64,000 nucleotides of DNA. It comes from Pyrococcus furiosus DSM 3638 (GTDB lineage Archaea; Methanobacteriota_B; Thermococci; Thermococcales; Thermococcaceae). Under the pieces are notes generated by a model. The model did not search any database. It had not been told where the DNA came from and saw nothing but the letters and a program-made list of their open reading frames with translations. Position numbers and translations under genes: made by a program. The DNA is taken from assembly GCF_000007305.1 (NCBI RefSeq), contig NC_003413.1:1173318-1237317 (forward strand). Direction: 5' to 3'. Shown here one piece after another: positions 48,684-56,522 of this stretch. The first letter of the stretch is position 1; the number at the start of each line of letters is the position of its first letter.

Positions 48684-49259
48684 ATGGTGGATATGAGCAA
48701 GGTTAAGCTCAGGATAGAGAACATAGTTGCTTCCGTCGATCTTTTCGCTCAGCTCGACCTTGAAAAAGTTCTTGATTTGTGCCCAAATTCTAAGTACAAT
48801 CCTGAAGAGTTCCCAGGTATTATTTGTCATCTCGATGATCCGAAGGTTGCTCTCTTGATCTTCAGCTCTGGAAAACTTGTCGTTACCGGCGCTAAAAGCG
48901 TTCAAGACATTGAAAGGGCTGTAGCTAAGCTTGCTCAAAAGCTGAAGAGCATTGGAGTTAAGTTCAAGAGGGCACCACAGATAGATGTGCAGAATATGGT
49001 GTTTAGCGGTGACATTGGTAGGGAATTTAATTTAGACGTGGTAGCCTTAACCTTGCCAAACTGTGAGTATGAACCAGAGCAGTTCCCAGGTGTGATATAT
49101 AGAGTCAAGGAACCAAAGTCAGTGATTCTCCTATTCTCGTCTGGAAAGATCGTTTGTTCTGGTGCAAAGAGTGAAGCAGATGCCTGGGAGGCAGTGAGAA
49201 AGCTGTTGAGAGAATTGGATAAGTATGGACTGCTAGAGGAAGAAGAGGAGGAGCTTTGA
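48684..49259 (+). CDS. tbp: TATA-box-binding protein
   Basis: The 191-residue protein consists of two imperfect 90-residue repeats, each with an [13 protein letters not shown] / [13 protein letters not shown] strand and an [16 protein letters not shown] / [15 protein letters not shown] strand. The tail is acidic (EEEEEEL). It is the archaeal TBP that recruits TFB to promoters. Its own promoter has a consensus TATA element, which would allow self-limitation. Confidence 0.98.
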   Translation: MVDMSKVKLRIENIVASVDLFAQLDLEKVLDLCPNSKYNPEEFPGIICHLDDPKVALLIFSSGKLVVTGAKSVQDIERAVAKLAQKLKSIGVKFKRAPQIDVQNMVFSGDIGREFNLDVVALTLPNCEYEPEQFPGVIYRVKEPKSVILLFSSGKIVCSGAKSEADAWEAVRKLLRELDKYGLLEEEEEEL

Positions 49260-49263
49260 TTTC

Positions 49264-50088
49264 ATGAAGTTTGCTGGAGTTTCGTTAGATACTCCCAAAG
49301 TAATGGGAGTCATAAACGTTTCCCCTGAAAGCTTCTTCAAGGGGAGTGTGAAGAGAGGAGAAGAGCTTATAGAAACAGCGGTAAGAATGGTTGAAGAGGG
49401 GGCGGCGTTTATAGATATTGGCGCAAAATCAACTGCTCCCTACTTAGAAACTGAGATACCAGTTGAAGAGGAAATTAGAAGGGCCGTTGAAGCTATAAGA
49501 GCTATTAGAGATGCTGTAGATGTCCCGATAAGTATTGACACAACTAATGCTAAGGTTGCTGAGGAAGCAATAAAAGCTGGGGCAGACATTGTGAACGATG
49601 TAACTGGGCTTAAGGGAGACCCAGAGATGGTTAAAGTTGTTAAAGAATATGATGTCCCCGTCGTTATATGTGCACATCAAGAAAATGTAAGGAACTTTTC
49701 AGATCCAGTTCATGAAGTGATAGACTCCTTGAAGGAAAGTCTTCAGATAGCATACAAAAACGGGATAGAGAAAGAGAACATAGCAATAGACCCAGCCATA
49801 GGATTTTTCAGGCCCGAATATCCTCCCTGGTATGTTTGGGATTCGAAGGTAATAGCGAATTTAAAGTTACTGAAAGTCTTTGGACTTCCAATTTTAGTTG
49901 GAATATCAAGGAAGTCATTCATTGGAGCTATAACGGGAAGGGAGGATCCAAGTGAAAGGCTTGAAGGAAGCTTGGCCGCTACGGCGATAGCTGTGTTAAA
50001 TGGAGCAAACATAATAAGAGCTCATGACGTCAAAGAAACCCTAGATGTAATAAAGGTTGCAGACTTCATTCGGAGATTCACTCTATAG
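49264..50088 (+). CDS. folP: Dihydropteroate synthase homologue
   Basis: The 274-residue pterin-binding TIM barrel has [12 protein letters not shown] near residue 14, [45 protein letters not shown] and the C-terminal [12 protein letters not shown]. The fit to DHPS is good, although archaeal relatives may act in other pterin pathways. There is no strong ribosome binding site, except a GAGGAGG in the end of tbp. The PTPS-like protein at 35072 may supply a precursor. Confidence 0.82.
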
Positions 50089-50500
50089 GAACTCCGTCCT
50101 TAGTCCTTGGAGCTAGCCATTTCATTAGCTTTTGCGGCTCCTTCGTTCTTATTATTATTGTTATCGGACCTAGAGGTGATTCTTCGTTGAAGTTTACCTT
50201 CCCCACATAGGCCACTTGCTTGTGGACCTTAATTATTATCTCCTCGCCAAAGTAACCCTCCTCGAGCATCATTCTGGCAGTATCAAGTATCTGCTGCCCC
50301 CTAAAGAGCTCATAAAGTCTTTGTAAAGCTCTCTTGTCCCTTGTCCTTCCAACGAGAATCATGTACTCTCCCTTATCAAAAGCTTCAAACTTTAGCCCTG
50401 GGACTAAGTTAAGCATTGCCTTCTTTACCTTTTCTATATCTTCTGTGGGATAAACATAGGCCTCAACTTCAACTTCCTCAAACATGTTCATCGATACCAT
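50078..50500 (-). CDS. UPF0201 (DUF54) protein
   Basis: About 140 residues with [19 protein letters not shown], a central [28 protein letters not shown]-type segment and [19 protein letters not shown] near the end. This is the archaeal UPF0201 family, of unknown but probably RNA-related function. Start is uncertain: ATG 50500, 50491 and 50485 are in frame, and 50515 is the longest. The 3' end overlaps folP by 11 bases. Confidence 0.82.
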
Positions 50501-50523
50501 GGAGTAAAATTCCAATTAAAAAC

Positions 50524-51033
50524 TTAACTACAACTCCACAACCCATATCGGTTTTCTCTCGCTATTTCTTCTTTCTTTAAATATTCCTTCATTTTTTCAA
50601 ATTTTTTCTCATAGAATACTCTAGCAAGTCCTTTCTCCACCATAAGCTCGTTGACATCAGTTGAATCTAAATAGAGGTAAGCGAGCAATCTTCCATATTT
50701 ATCCCGCTCACCTTGATATCTATCCATTATGAGAACAACTTCCTTGCCCAGGGTTAAGTTCCTGAGGTAATCCTTTGCAATCTTCCCATATTTGAGAAGG
50801 CATGAGGTGTTGGTTATGTTTCCATACTCCCCAGGCCTCATTATTTCTTCCTCTAACTCGGGAGCATCTATACCCACAAGCCTAACCTTGACTTTTCCCC
50901 CACTCTCAAGCTCTACATAGACAGTATCTCCATCTACAACTCCCACGACTTTTCCTCGAAGCTCATTCTCTCTGCTTGTGCACCCACTAAAGAAGAGAAA
51001 TAAAATTAGGACTACAGCTATTTTGGCTCTCAT
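50524..51033 (-). CDS. Thermonuclease-like lipoprotein (SNase domain)
   Basis: The N-terminus is a signal peptide with a lipobox-like FFSGC at residues 14-18, so it is likely an exported, membrane-anchored lipoprotein. The SNase core follows: VVDGDTVYVELE, VRLVGIDAPELEEE, DKYGRLLAYLYL and a final ENRYGLWS. Catalytic Asp/Arg/Glu residues appear present (DGDT, RLVGIDAPE, DKYGR). It starts with ATGA overlap to pcp. Confidence 0.88.
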   Translation of the reverse strand: MRAKIAVVLILFLFFSGCTSRENELRGKVVGVVDGDTVYVELESGGKVKVRLVGIDAPELEEEIMRPGEYGNITNTSCLLKYGKIAKDYLRNLTLGKEVVLIMDRYQGERDKYGRLLAYLYLDSTDVNELMVEKGLARVFYEKKFEKMKEYLKKEEIARENRYGLWSCS

Positions 51034-51656
51034 AACAACTCCTCGAGCGCAACCTCTATGGCTACTTTAACAGCTTCAAGCTCCATCTCATAGCACATGC
51101 TTGGAGGCACTTGGCCCTTCCCTATCTTATCTATGATCTGCTCTGGGATGTAAGGGACGTGTATAAATCCGCTCATCTTTGGATATCCTTTAGTCGCTGA
51201 GTGATGGAGGCTTAGGTACATAACGTAGTTGCAGAGATAAAGTCCAGCGGAGTTTGAGATGTAAGCGGGAATTCCTCTTTCGTGTAACTTCTTCATGATC
51301 TTCTTTATTGGAAGTGTAGAGAAATACGCCGTTGGGGCTCCTGGGACTATTGGCTCGTCCTCAATCTTCTTCCCTTCATTATCCGGAATTCTAGCGTCAA
51401 TAGCATTGACGGCTATCCTCTCTATACTTATTGCGCTCCTTCCTGGGGCCAATCCCACATGAATTGCTATGTCTGGCTTTATCTCCTCTAATGTTTTCTC
51501 CAATACTTCCTTGGCTTTCCCAAAGACCACTGGGAGGACTCTCCCAAATACTTGGGCATCTCCAATCTTAATCCCGTCAAGATCCTTTGCTATTCTTTCG
51601 GTGGGGTTAATTTTCTCTCCTCCAAACGGCTCAAACCCGGTAACTAATACTTTCAT
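51030..51656 (-). CDS. pcp: Pyrrolidone-carboxylate peptidase
   Basis: The 208-residue cysteine peptidase removes N-terminal pyroglutamate. It has the start MKVLVTGFEPFGGEKINP, Glu81 in ISIERIAVNAID, Cys in SNSAGLYLCNYVMYLSLHH (near 142) and His in FIHVPYIPEQ (near 166). ATG 51656 follows AGGGGGTT; 9 extra codons upstream are not needed. Overlaps UPF0248 by 4 bases. Free 5-oxoproline would feed PxpABC. Confidence 0.97.
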   Translation of the reverse strand: MKVLVTGFEPFGGEKINPTERIAKDLDGIKIGDAQVFGRVLPVVFGKAKEVLEKTLEEIKPDIAIHVGLAPGRSAISIERIAVNAIDARIPDNEGKKIEDEPIVPGAPTAYFSTLPIKKIMKKLHERGIPAYISNSAGLYLCNYVMYLSLHHSATKGYPKMSGFIHVPYIPEQIIDKIGKGQVPPSMCYEMELEAVKVAIEVALEELL

Positions 51657-51907
51657 TTTAACCCCCTCTTCCTGCTTTCCCAAACTACCCTCCCATCTTT
51701 TCTAACAACCTTAAGTATCCTATGATACGGAATTTGTGTTTCTCCAACAAAGAAATAACCGTGACCGAGCTCAATCAATGAGACTGGTATTTTTCTAACG
51801 TTGCCATAACTTCCTCTGTGTTCGATTATTATAAAGTAATCTTCCTCATTCTCCCTGGGATCATATTTTATTTTTGCTAAAACTTCTTTTACGCTCCCTT
51901 TTCTCAT
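51653..51907 (-). CDS. UPF0248 (DUF504) protein
   Basis: The 84-residue protein has KIKYDPRENEEDYFIIIEHRG, the IPVSLIELGHGYF strand and IPYHRILKVVRKDGRVVW, the DUF504/UPF0248 pattern. It is fused by overlaps (TAATG and ATGA) to its neighbours on both sides, inside the MBL-pcp-nuclease operon. RNA-related function is often suggested for the family, not shown. Confidence 0.85.
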   Translation of the reverse strand: MRKGSVKEVLAKIKYDPRENEEDYFIIIEHRGSYGNVRKIPVSLIELGHGYFFVGETQIPYHRILKVVRKDGRVVWESRKRGLK

Positions 51908-52593
51908 TAAAGCCCCTCCAGATGGTCGAGTATTCTATAGATGTTAGACTTCCAATCATCTATTAACTTTCCATGCCCAGGGAGGCCAAGTCTAACTTCA
52001 TATCTTGCAAGTCTCTCTAGAGATCTTATCAGTTCTTCTTCATCCCCCGTTGGCAAATCTGTCCTTCCATATGCATTTAAGAAAACTGTATCCCCTGAGA
52101 ACATTATTCTTTCGTCTTCATAGTATAAGCAAGCACTCCCCTGAGTGTGTCCTGGAGTGTGAATTACCGTTAGATTAACATCCCCTATGGAGAGAAGATC
52201 TCCATCCTTAAGCTTAATATCTACTGGATGGGGCTCGTACTTTCTGCCATAATGGTAAGATAAGATTATTGAGTCATCTCCCTCCTCGAGTGTTCTTGCC
52301 GTATCTTTATGGGAAGCAAACTCAACTTCTATTCCTTTTTCTTTAAAGAATTTCATGAAAATATGATTACCCCCAACATGATCAAAGTGTTCGTGGGTAT
52401 TGAAAATCACAACCCTAGATATGTTCTTAAACCATCCCTCCTGTTGAGCTATGCTTAGATATCTATTCCAAAAAACTCCCGTTCCACTATCAACTATCAG
52501 CAGCTCTTTCCCACTTTTTAGAAAGTATATGTTGGAATCAAGATATTCTCCCTTTAACATTAAGATGTCCGGCTTTATTATGATCGGAACCAT
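51907..52593 (-). CDS. Metallo-beta-lactamase superfamily hydrolase
   Basis: The 228-residue protein has the zinc motif NTHEHFDHVGGNHIF near residue 68, TPGHTQGSACLYY near 145, FSGDTVFLNAYGRTDLP and a final GLPGHGKLIDDW. It resembles glyoxalase II-like and thioesterase-like hydrolases. ATG 52593 follows GAGGTGA; an open frame reaching 52638 enters a GC-rich leader and is probably untranslated. First gene of a four-gene unit. Confidence 0.88.
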   Translation of the reverse strand: MVPIIIKPDILMLKGEYLDSNIYFLKSGKELLIVDSGTGVFWNRYLSIAQQEGWFKNISRVVIFNTHEHFDHVGGNHIFMKFFKEKGIEVEFASHKDTARTLEEGDDSIILSYHYGRKYEPHPVDIKLKDGDLLSIGDVNLTVIHTPGHTQGSACLYYEDERIMFSGDTVFLNAYGRTDLPTGDEEELIRSLERLARYEVRLGLPGHGKLIDDWKSNIYRILDHLEGL

Positions 52594-52612
52594 AGTTTTC
52601 ACCTCAAAGAAG

Positions 52613-52690
52613 GGCTCCAGGGGGGACCGCCTCCTCATCCGGGGGAGCGCAACCGTCAGGAGGGGTTAAACTCTTCATCGCCCTTTTTAT
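52613..52690 (-). other. GC-rich structured leader upstream of the MBL gene (K-turn-like)
   Basis: This stretch is far richer in G and C than the surrounding genes. On the minus strand CCTCCTGACGG (52653-52663) and GGATGAGGAGG (52630-52640) can pair through CCTCCT/AGGAGG and leave a CTGA / ATGA internal element as in a C/D or K-turn motif. A weak AT-rich element (AATTTTTTGT region near 52715) could be its promoter. It may be a 5' leader or a small RNA. Confidence 0.4.
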
Positions 52691-52754
52691 CTCCTGGGAG
52701 TTTCACCTTAAAATTTTTTGTCCCAGGGGCACTATGTGCGGGAACTCAATAAGG

Positions 52755-52762
52755 TTTATAAT
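52755..52762 (+). promoter_or_regulatory. TATA box of the H/ACA RNA candidate
   Basis: TTTATAAT, 30 bases before the predicted 5' end of the RNA at about 52785. Confidence 0.6.
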
Positions 52763-52784
52763 TTGGTTTGGAGATGTTAAGAAT

Positions 52785-52845
52785 GCCCCTCCCCTCTCAC
52801 ACCCCCGTGAGAAGTGAGCGGGGGGCGGTCGGGGAGGGGACATCA
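52785..52845 (+). ncRNA. H/ACA guide RNA candidate
   Basis: Lower stem CCCCTCCCC (52786-52794) pairs with GGGGAGGGG (52831-52839), followed directly by the box ACA (52840-52842) and 3 final bases. Inside, an upper stem CCCCCG (52802-52807) with CGGGGG (52819-52824) is capped by the loop TGAGAAGTGAG, which has the UGA/GA pairs of a K-loop that binds L7Ae. The two unpaired sides (TCTCACA on the left; GCGGTC on the right) form a typical pseudouridylation pocket, about 15 bases from the ACA. The target is not determined. A TATA box lies upstream. Confidence 0.72.
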
Positions 52846-53250
52846 CTCTATCTCCACTATTTTTACTTCCTTAACCTCGTTTATTTCTTTTAGTGTACTT
52901 TCCAAGTCTTTTAGTGATATCTTTGCCCCACTAACGTCAACGACAGCAACTATTGCCGATAGTCCCAATGATTCGAGCTCTTCGGCTTCGTTAAACAAGA
53001 TGTTTATTCCATTTTTCCCCAAAATGCCTGCAATTTTTGCAAGGACTCCAGGTTTATCTTCAACCACAAGCTCAATCTCCACCAGCTTTTTCCCTGGGAG
53101 AGCAACCCTCTCAACGTGGAGCTCCTTGATGTCTGTGTCAATCTCAACCAAAAAGTAAGCTCCTTTAACTAGGCCAACCTCATAGGCGAGCTCCTGGGGA
53201 ATTTTAATAACTCCATCTTCATGAATCTTAATAAGGAGGTACTCCCTCAA
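52843..53250 (-). CDS. ACT-domain protein with AbrB-like N-terminus
   Basis: TTG 53250 follows GGAGGTGAT with four bases between, the spacing used by neighbouring genes; a GTG one codon earlier is an alternative. About 135 residues: first EYLLIKIHEDGVIKIPQELAYEVGL, like a swapped-hairpin AbrB strand, then a ligand-binding ACT domain (VEIELVVEDKPGVLAKIAGILGKNGINILF). Such proteins are usually amino-acid-responsive regulators. The 3' end meets the H/ACA RNA. Confidence 0.7.
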   Translation of the reverse strand: MREYLLIKIHEDGVIKIPQELAYEVGLVKGAYFLVEIDTDIKELHVERVALPGKKLVEIELVVEDKPGVLAKIAGILGKNGINILFNEAEELESLGLSAIVAVVDVSGAKISLKDLESTLKEINEVKEVKIVEIE

Positions 53251-53318
53251 CACAATCACCTCCGGCGATGATGAATAGCAAGCCACCTGAAGAGTGATGA
53301 GGTGAACACCCCCTGAGC

Positions 53319-54026
53319 CTATTCCATGTACACTTCAATTATTCTCACTGGCTTTGCTCCTCTAAGCGTTTGCTCCTCCACCAATATTTTAACTATCCTT
53401 CCAGGCTCTGCGTCGGGAACCGCTGGAAGCCAATAGTAGCCGGGCTTAACATTGGCTGCTATGTCATCGTGCACGTAAACTCTAACTAAGTCCCCCTTAA
53501 CTTCTTCAACAACTCCATAAGTGTAATCTCTCCCATACTTTGACTTAAACCAGTGCCTAAAGACTAGAACAGTAGCTAAAACTGCAAGTAAGTATATGTA
53601 GTAGTGGTAGGGTGAAGTTGAATACTCTCTTACTATAATAAATCCACCGTACGATATTGTTGCGATAATTGATAGGCTTAGATAAAATGCTCTATAGGGT
53701 TGATAATCGATGAAAAATTCTCTGTTCGTAATTAGAAGATATCTCAGGTAGAGGAAGTAAAAAAAGGCCACAACTATAAAAATTTTCCAAAAATTCATGA
53801 ACACAAGGAGCAAGCTAAAGATTAGATACACCAAGAAGACTAACTGAAGCTTTAAGCTAAGTAGCTCGTGGGGAGTCTTTGCTCTCTTAGCTAATCTTCC
53901 CAGGATAGATCTAGGGAGTTCCTGGGAAGGAGAGGGAAGAAGAAGGTTTTTGGTTATATAGAAAATTTTCCAGATTCCTACCTCTATCTTCTCGCCCAGG
54001 AGGTATAAGAATTCTTCCAGTTTCAT
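53319..54026 (-). CDS. DUF2101-like membrane protein
   Basis: The 235-residue protein has four to five membrane helices in residues 55-160 and a soluble C-terminal beta-domain (YGVVEEVKGDLVRVYVHDDIAANVKPGYY). It fits the DUF2101 family of Thermococcales. The start lies 9 bases after the DUF2341 protein gene, so it belongs to the pilin-like surface operon, perhaps as an anchor or assembly helper. Confidence 0.72.
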   Translation of the reverse strand: MKLEEFLYLLGEKIEVGIWKIFYITKNLLLPSPSQELPRSILGRLAKRAKTPHELLSLKLQLVFLVYLIFSLLLVFMNFWKIFIVVAFFYFLYLRYLLITNREFFIDYQPYRAFYLSLSIIATISYGGFIIVREYSTSPYHYYIYLLAVLATVLVFRHWFKSKYGRDYTYGVVEEVKGDLVRVYVHDDIAANVKPGYYWLPAVPDAEPGRIVKILVEEQTLRGAKPVRIIEVYME

Positions 54027-54035
54027 GATTTCACC

Positions 54036-56522
54036 TCACTGACAATTATAGCCATATAAGAGTTCACATGCTCCTCTTGGTCCGAATATTTCTTTAGCTG
54101 TATTCTCATCGAGGAAGAACGGAATTAGTGATAGATTTGTTCCCGAATAACTTCCGAAAGATATGCCCCAAACTCTATATCCTTCAACTTTATCTCCATG
54201 TCTGAAGTAATATGTAAGGAAATAGTAGTCTGCACTGCTAACATTAGTTATTGTCAGTCCAAAATTGGCCATAAGAGTGGAAAGCTTTTGGTCGTAGGAA
54301 GGATGAGGTATCATAAAGCTTACTAGGCCTATTGGGTAGTATCCGCTAGGAGGCTTGTAGTTTAGCTCTTCTTGCATTTTATGAGCTAATGCTACGTATT
54401 TGTCGTGATTTGCGTTACTCCCCTCGAGCCTCTCAAAGAATGACCATCCACTTTCGAGTGCAAAATACCTTTGATCTTCAAGGCAGCTTATGAAAGGTTG
54501 AATGTCGTAGACTGAGGCGTTAACTATCTCTTTTGCGGAAGTTGTTGGTTTGCTCTCAATTACATCACTTGGAGTTGTACTCTTCCAATAAAACGTTATT
54601 CCATTAAAGTAGGGATCATCGAGTAGATCTGTGTTGGGTCTTTTTCTAACTAAGACATAGTCATAGTATGTCCAAATATAATCGTATTCACTATCCGTGA
54701 CAAGATAAATGTAGGCGAGCTCAGAAAAAATCCTTAGATAATAATAATTATAATACTCATTATAATCATCGTTTAATCTGTTTTGTGAGTTTGCATTGCT
54801 GTCAAGGACATCTTTAAATTTTGCATCATAATATCCTTCACTAACATTATTCATAATGGCTTCATAGGTGTGGTAAGTAGTGATATCAGAACGTCCAGAG
54901 TCTCCAGTTGTTAGGTAGTTCCGCCAGGGTCTATGAATAGCTATTCCCTCACCGGAATCTTTATTACCATTTATAACATTAGGATCTATATCATCTGTGA
55001 ACAATAGGATACCTCCTTGGTTGTCTTCTACTCCAACTCCACTGTCCCAATTTATTTTATTCCCTATAATCCTTATCTCTCCTTTCATTCTAAACCTTAC
55101 AGAGAATGACCCTGTAAATCCAATATAGTACTTACTTTTTACTGCAAGTACATTATTACCTCCTTGAATATAAAGTTCCCCGTTGCTTTGAGTTGGTGTG
55201 ACATCAACAGCCTCCCACTTGTCCGTCCATGTAGAATCCTCAAAGTCATCAAAAAATATGAATACGGCCTCTCCATTTCCTTTTGTTGGTGTTCCGCTAC
55301 CAAAGTACAGTGAATACGTTTTTCTGCCTCCATTCGGAATGCTGTCTCTAATCCAAATTAGTGCTTTCTGGTTTGTTGGATCCCAGTATTCTATCCAAAA
55401 TGGAATCGGATTGCAGTTTGAGTCATAAATTTCGATTGCAGCGCCTTTTCTGAATATATCTTGATCATTGGTAGTTTGGGTGTTTGAAAATATGAAGTCG
55501 AGAATTTCCTGTGTAAATCCTTTTGCCGTAGATATTAATAATGGTATTTGATAATCATCTAAGTCAATTCCTACGTTATTTTGGATAGTCAAGTTTATCC
55601 TGTACTGAAGTGACGAACACCATCTAACTTCGCTTCCCTTTCCTCCCTCAAATACCAAAACTCCCCTATCTCCATTATTAAGAATAAAATCTCTCGGACT
55701 TACTTTAACACCATTAATTGTAAGATTTGTGATATAGTAACCTGTGTCGGAATCCACTATATGGGTAGCGTTAGAAATAAATTCAATGCCAAATCTCCCA
55801 ACTAAAACTCCACTTCCAATCCCCTCACCTTCGGCAAAAGTAAAGGGGGGAGATATGTTGGAATAAGCGTACTCACAGGCTCTCAATGAGCGTTTATACC
55901 TACCCTTTGTCATTGCGGAGTGGAAAGGATCTTCAAGATTATTTAGGTTTACTATGGAGTATGCATATCCTTTTCTCGGTAGAGAGCCACTATAAATAAC
56001 TTTCCCAGAAAGATCTTCTATGGTGATGTTGGGAATTCTAATCTTGATAACAATTGTGAAAGCATCAAGGGGTGCAACCAGAATTTCGGTATTTGCAAGT
56101 ATTTCGTCTTTTGAAGGTTTGAGTATATATCCCTGCTTCTTTAGAATTCTTTCAACTCCACTAAGCCATGCTTCAAGAGTTTGATTGCCCATTATCCTGG
56201 TAGCATCGTACCCTGGAAGAGAAGAGGAACGTCCATAAAATATCAGCTCGGCAATTGTTTTGTTAGCCATTCCACTGATAAAGTTTGTAGTAGTAGCTAC
56301 ATAGTCAATGGTAGCAATGATTGCTCTTTTTCCGGAAATTTCAACGCTCTTTTCCAGCTCAATTTCAAGGAAATTCACAACGCTGTACGTTCTCTCTGCT
56401 TGGGATCTTTCTGCTTGGGAATGCATTACATAGGAGGATATCTCGGCATATGTTGCTGCCAATAGAAGAAGAGGGATAATTAGAATTAAGAGTGTAGAAT
56501 TTATGATGAACCCTCTCCTCAT
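54036..56522 (-). CDS. Surface protein with pilin-like N-terminus and DUF2341 domain
   Basis: ATG 56522 follows GGAGGGAG; the longer frame from 56537 would add five residues. About 828 residues. The N-terminus RRGFIINSTLLILIIPLLLL is a charged stub plus a hydrophobic helix, like archaeal class III pilins. A DUF2341 module (about residues 300-430: YRINLTIQNNVGIDLDDYQIP ... IPFWIEYWDPTNQKALIWIRD) is followed by a concanavalin-like beta domain (FFDDFEDSTWTDKW) and a globular end. Start overlaps the previous stop by 1 base (TAATG). Confidence 0.8.
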   Translation of the reverse strand: MRRGFIINSTLLILIIPLLLLAATYAEISSYVMHSQAERSQAERTYSVVNFLEIELEKSVEISGKRAIIATIDYVATTTNFISGMANKTIAELIFYGRSSSLPGYDATRIMGNQTLEAWLSGVERILKKQGYILKPSKDEILANTEILVAPLDAFTIVIKIRIPNITIEDLSGKVIYSGSLPRKGYAYSIVNLNNLEDPFHSAMTKGRYKRSLRACEYAYSNISPPFTFAEGEGIGSGVLVGRFGIEFISNATHIVDSDTGYYITNLTINGVKVSPRDFILNNGDRGVLVFEGGKGSEVRWCSSLQYRINLTIQNNVGIDLDDYQIPLLISTAKGFTQEILDFIFSNTQTTNDQDIFRKGAAIEIYDSNCNPIPFWIEYWDPTNQKALIWIRDSIPNGGRKTYSLYFGSGTPTKGNGEAVFIFFDDFEDSTWTDKWEAVDVTPTQSNGELYIQGGNNVLAVKSKYYIGFTGSFSVRFRMKGEIRIIGNKINWDSGVGVEDNQGGILLFTDDIDPNVINGNKDSGEGIAIHRPWRNYLTTGDSGRSDITTYHTYEAIMNNVSEGYYDAKFKDVLDSNANSQNRLNDDYNEYYNYYYLRIFSELAYIYLVTDSEYDYIWTYYDYVLVRKRPNTDLLDDPYFNGITFYWKSTTPSDVIESKPTTSAKEIVNASVYDIQPFISCLEDQRYFALESGWSFFERLEGSNANHDKYVALAHKMQEELNYKPPSGYYPIGLVSFMIPHPSYDQKLSTLMANFGLTITNVSSADYYFLTYYFRHGDKVEGYRVWGISFGSYSGTNLSLIPFFLDENTAKEIFGPRGACELLYGYNCQ

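Noticed and set aside
52613-52690. Classic H/ACA RNA in the leader of the MBL gene
   Set aside because: The lower stem is not followed by an ACA box; only the K-turn-like part is reported.
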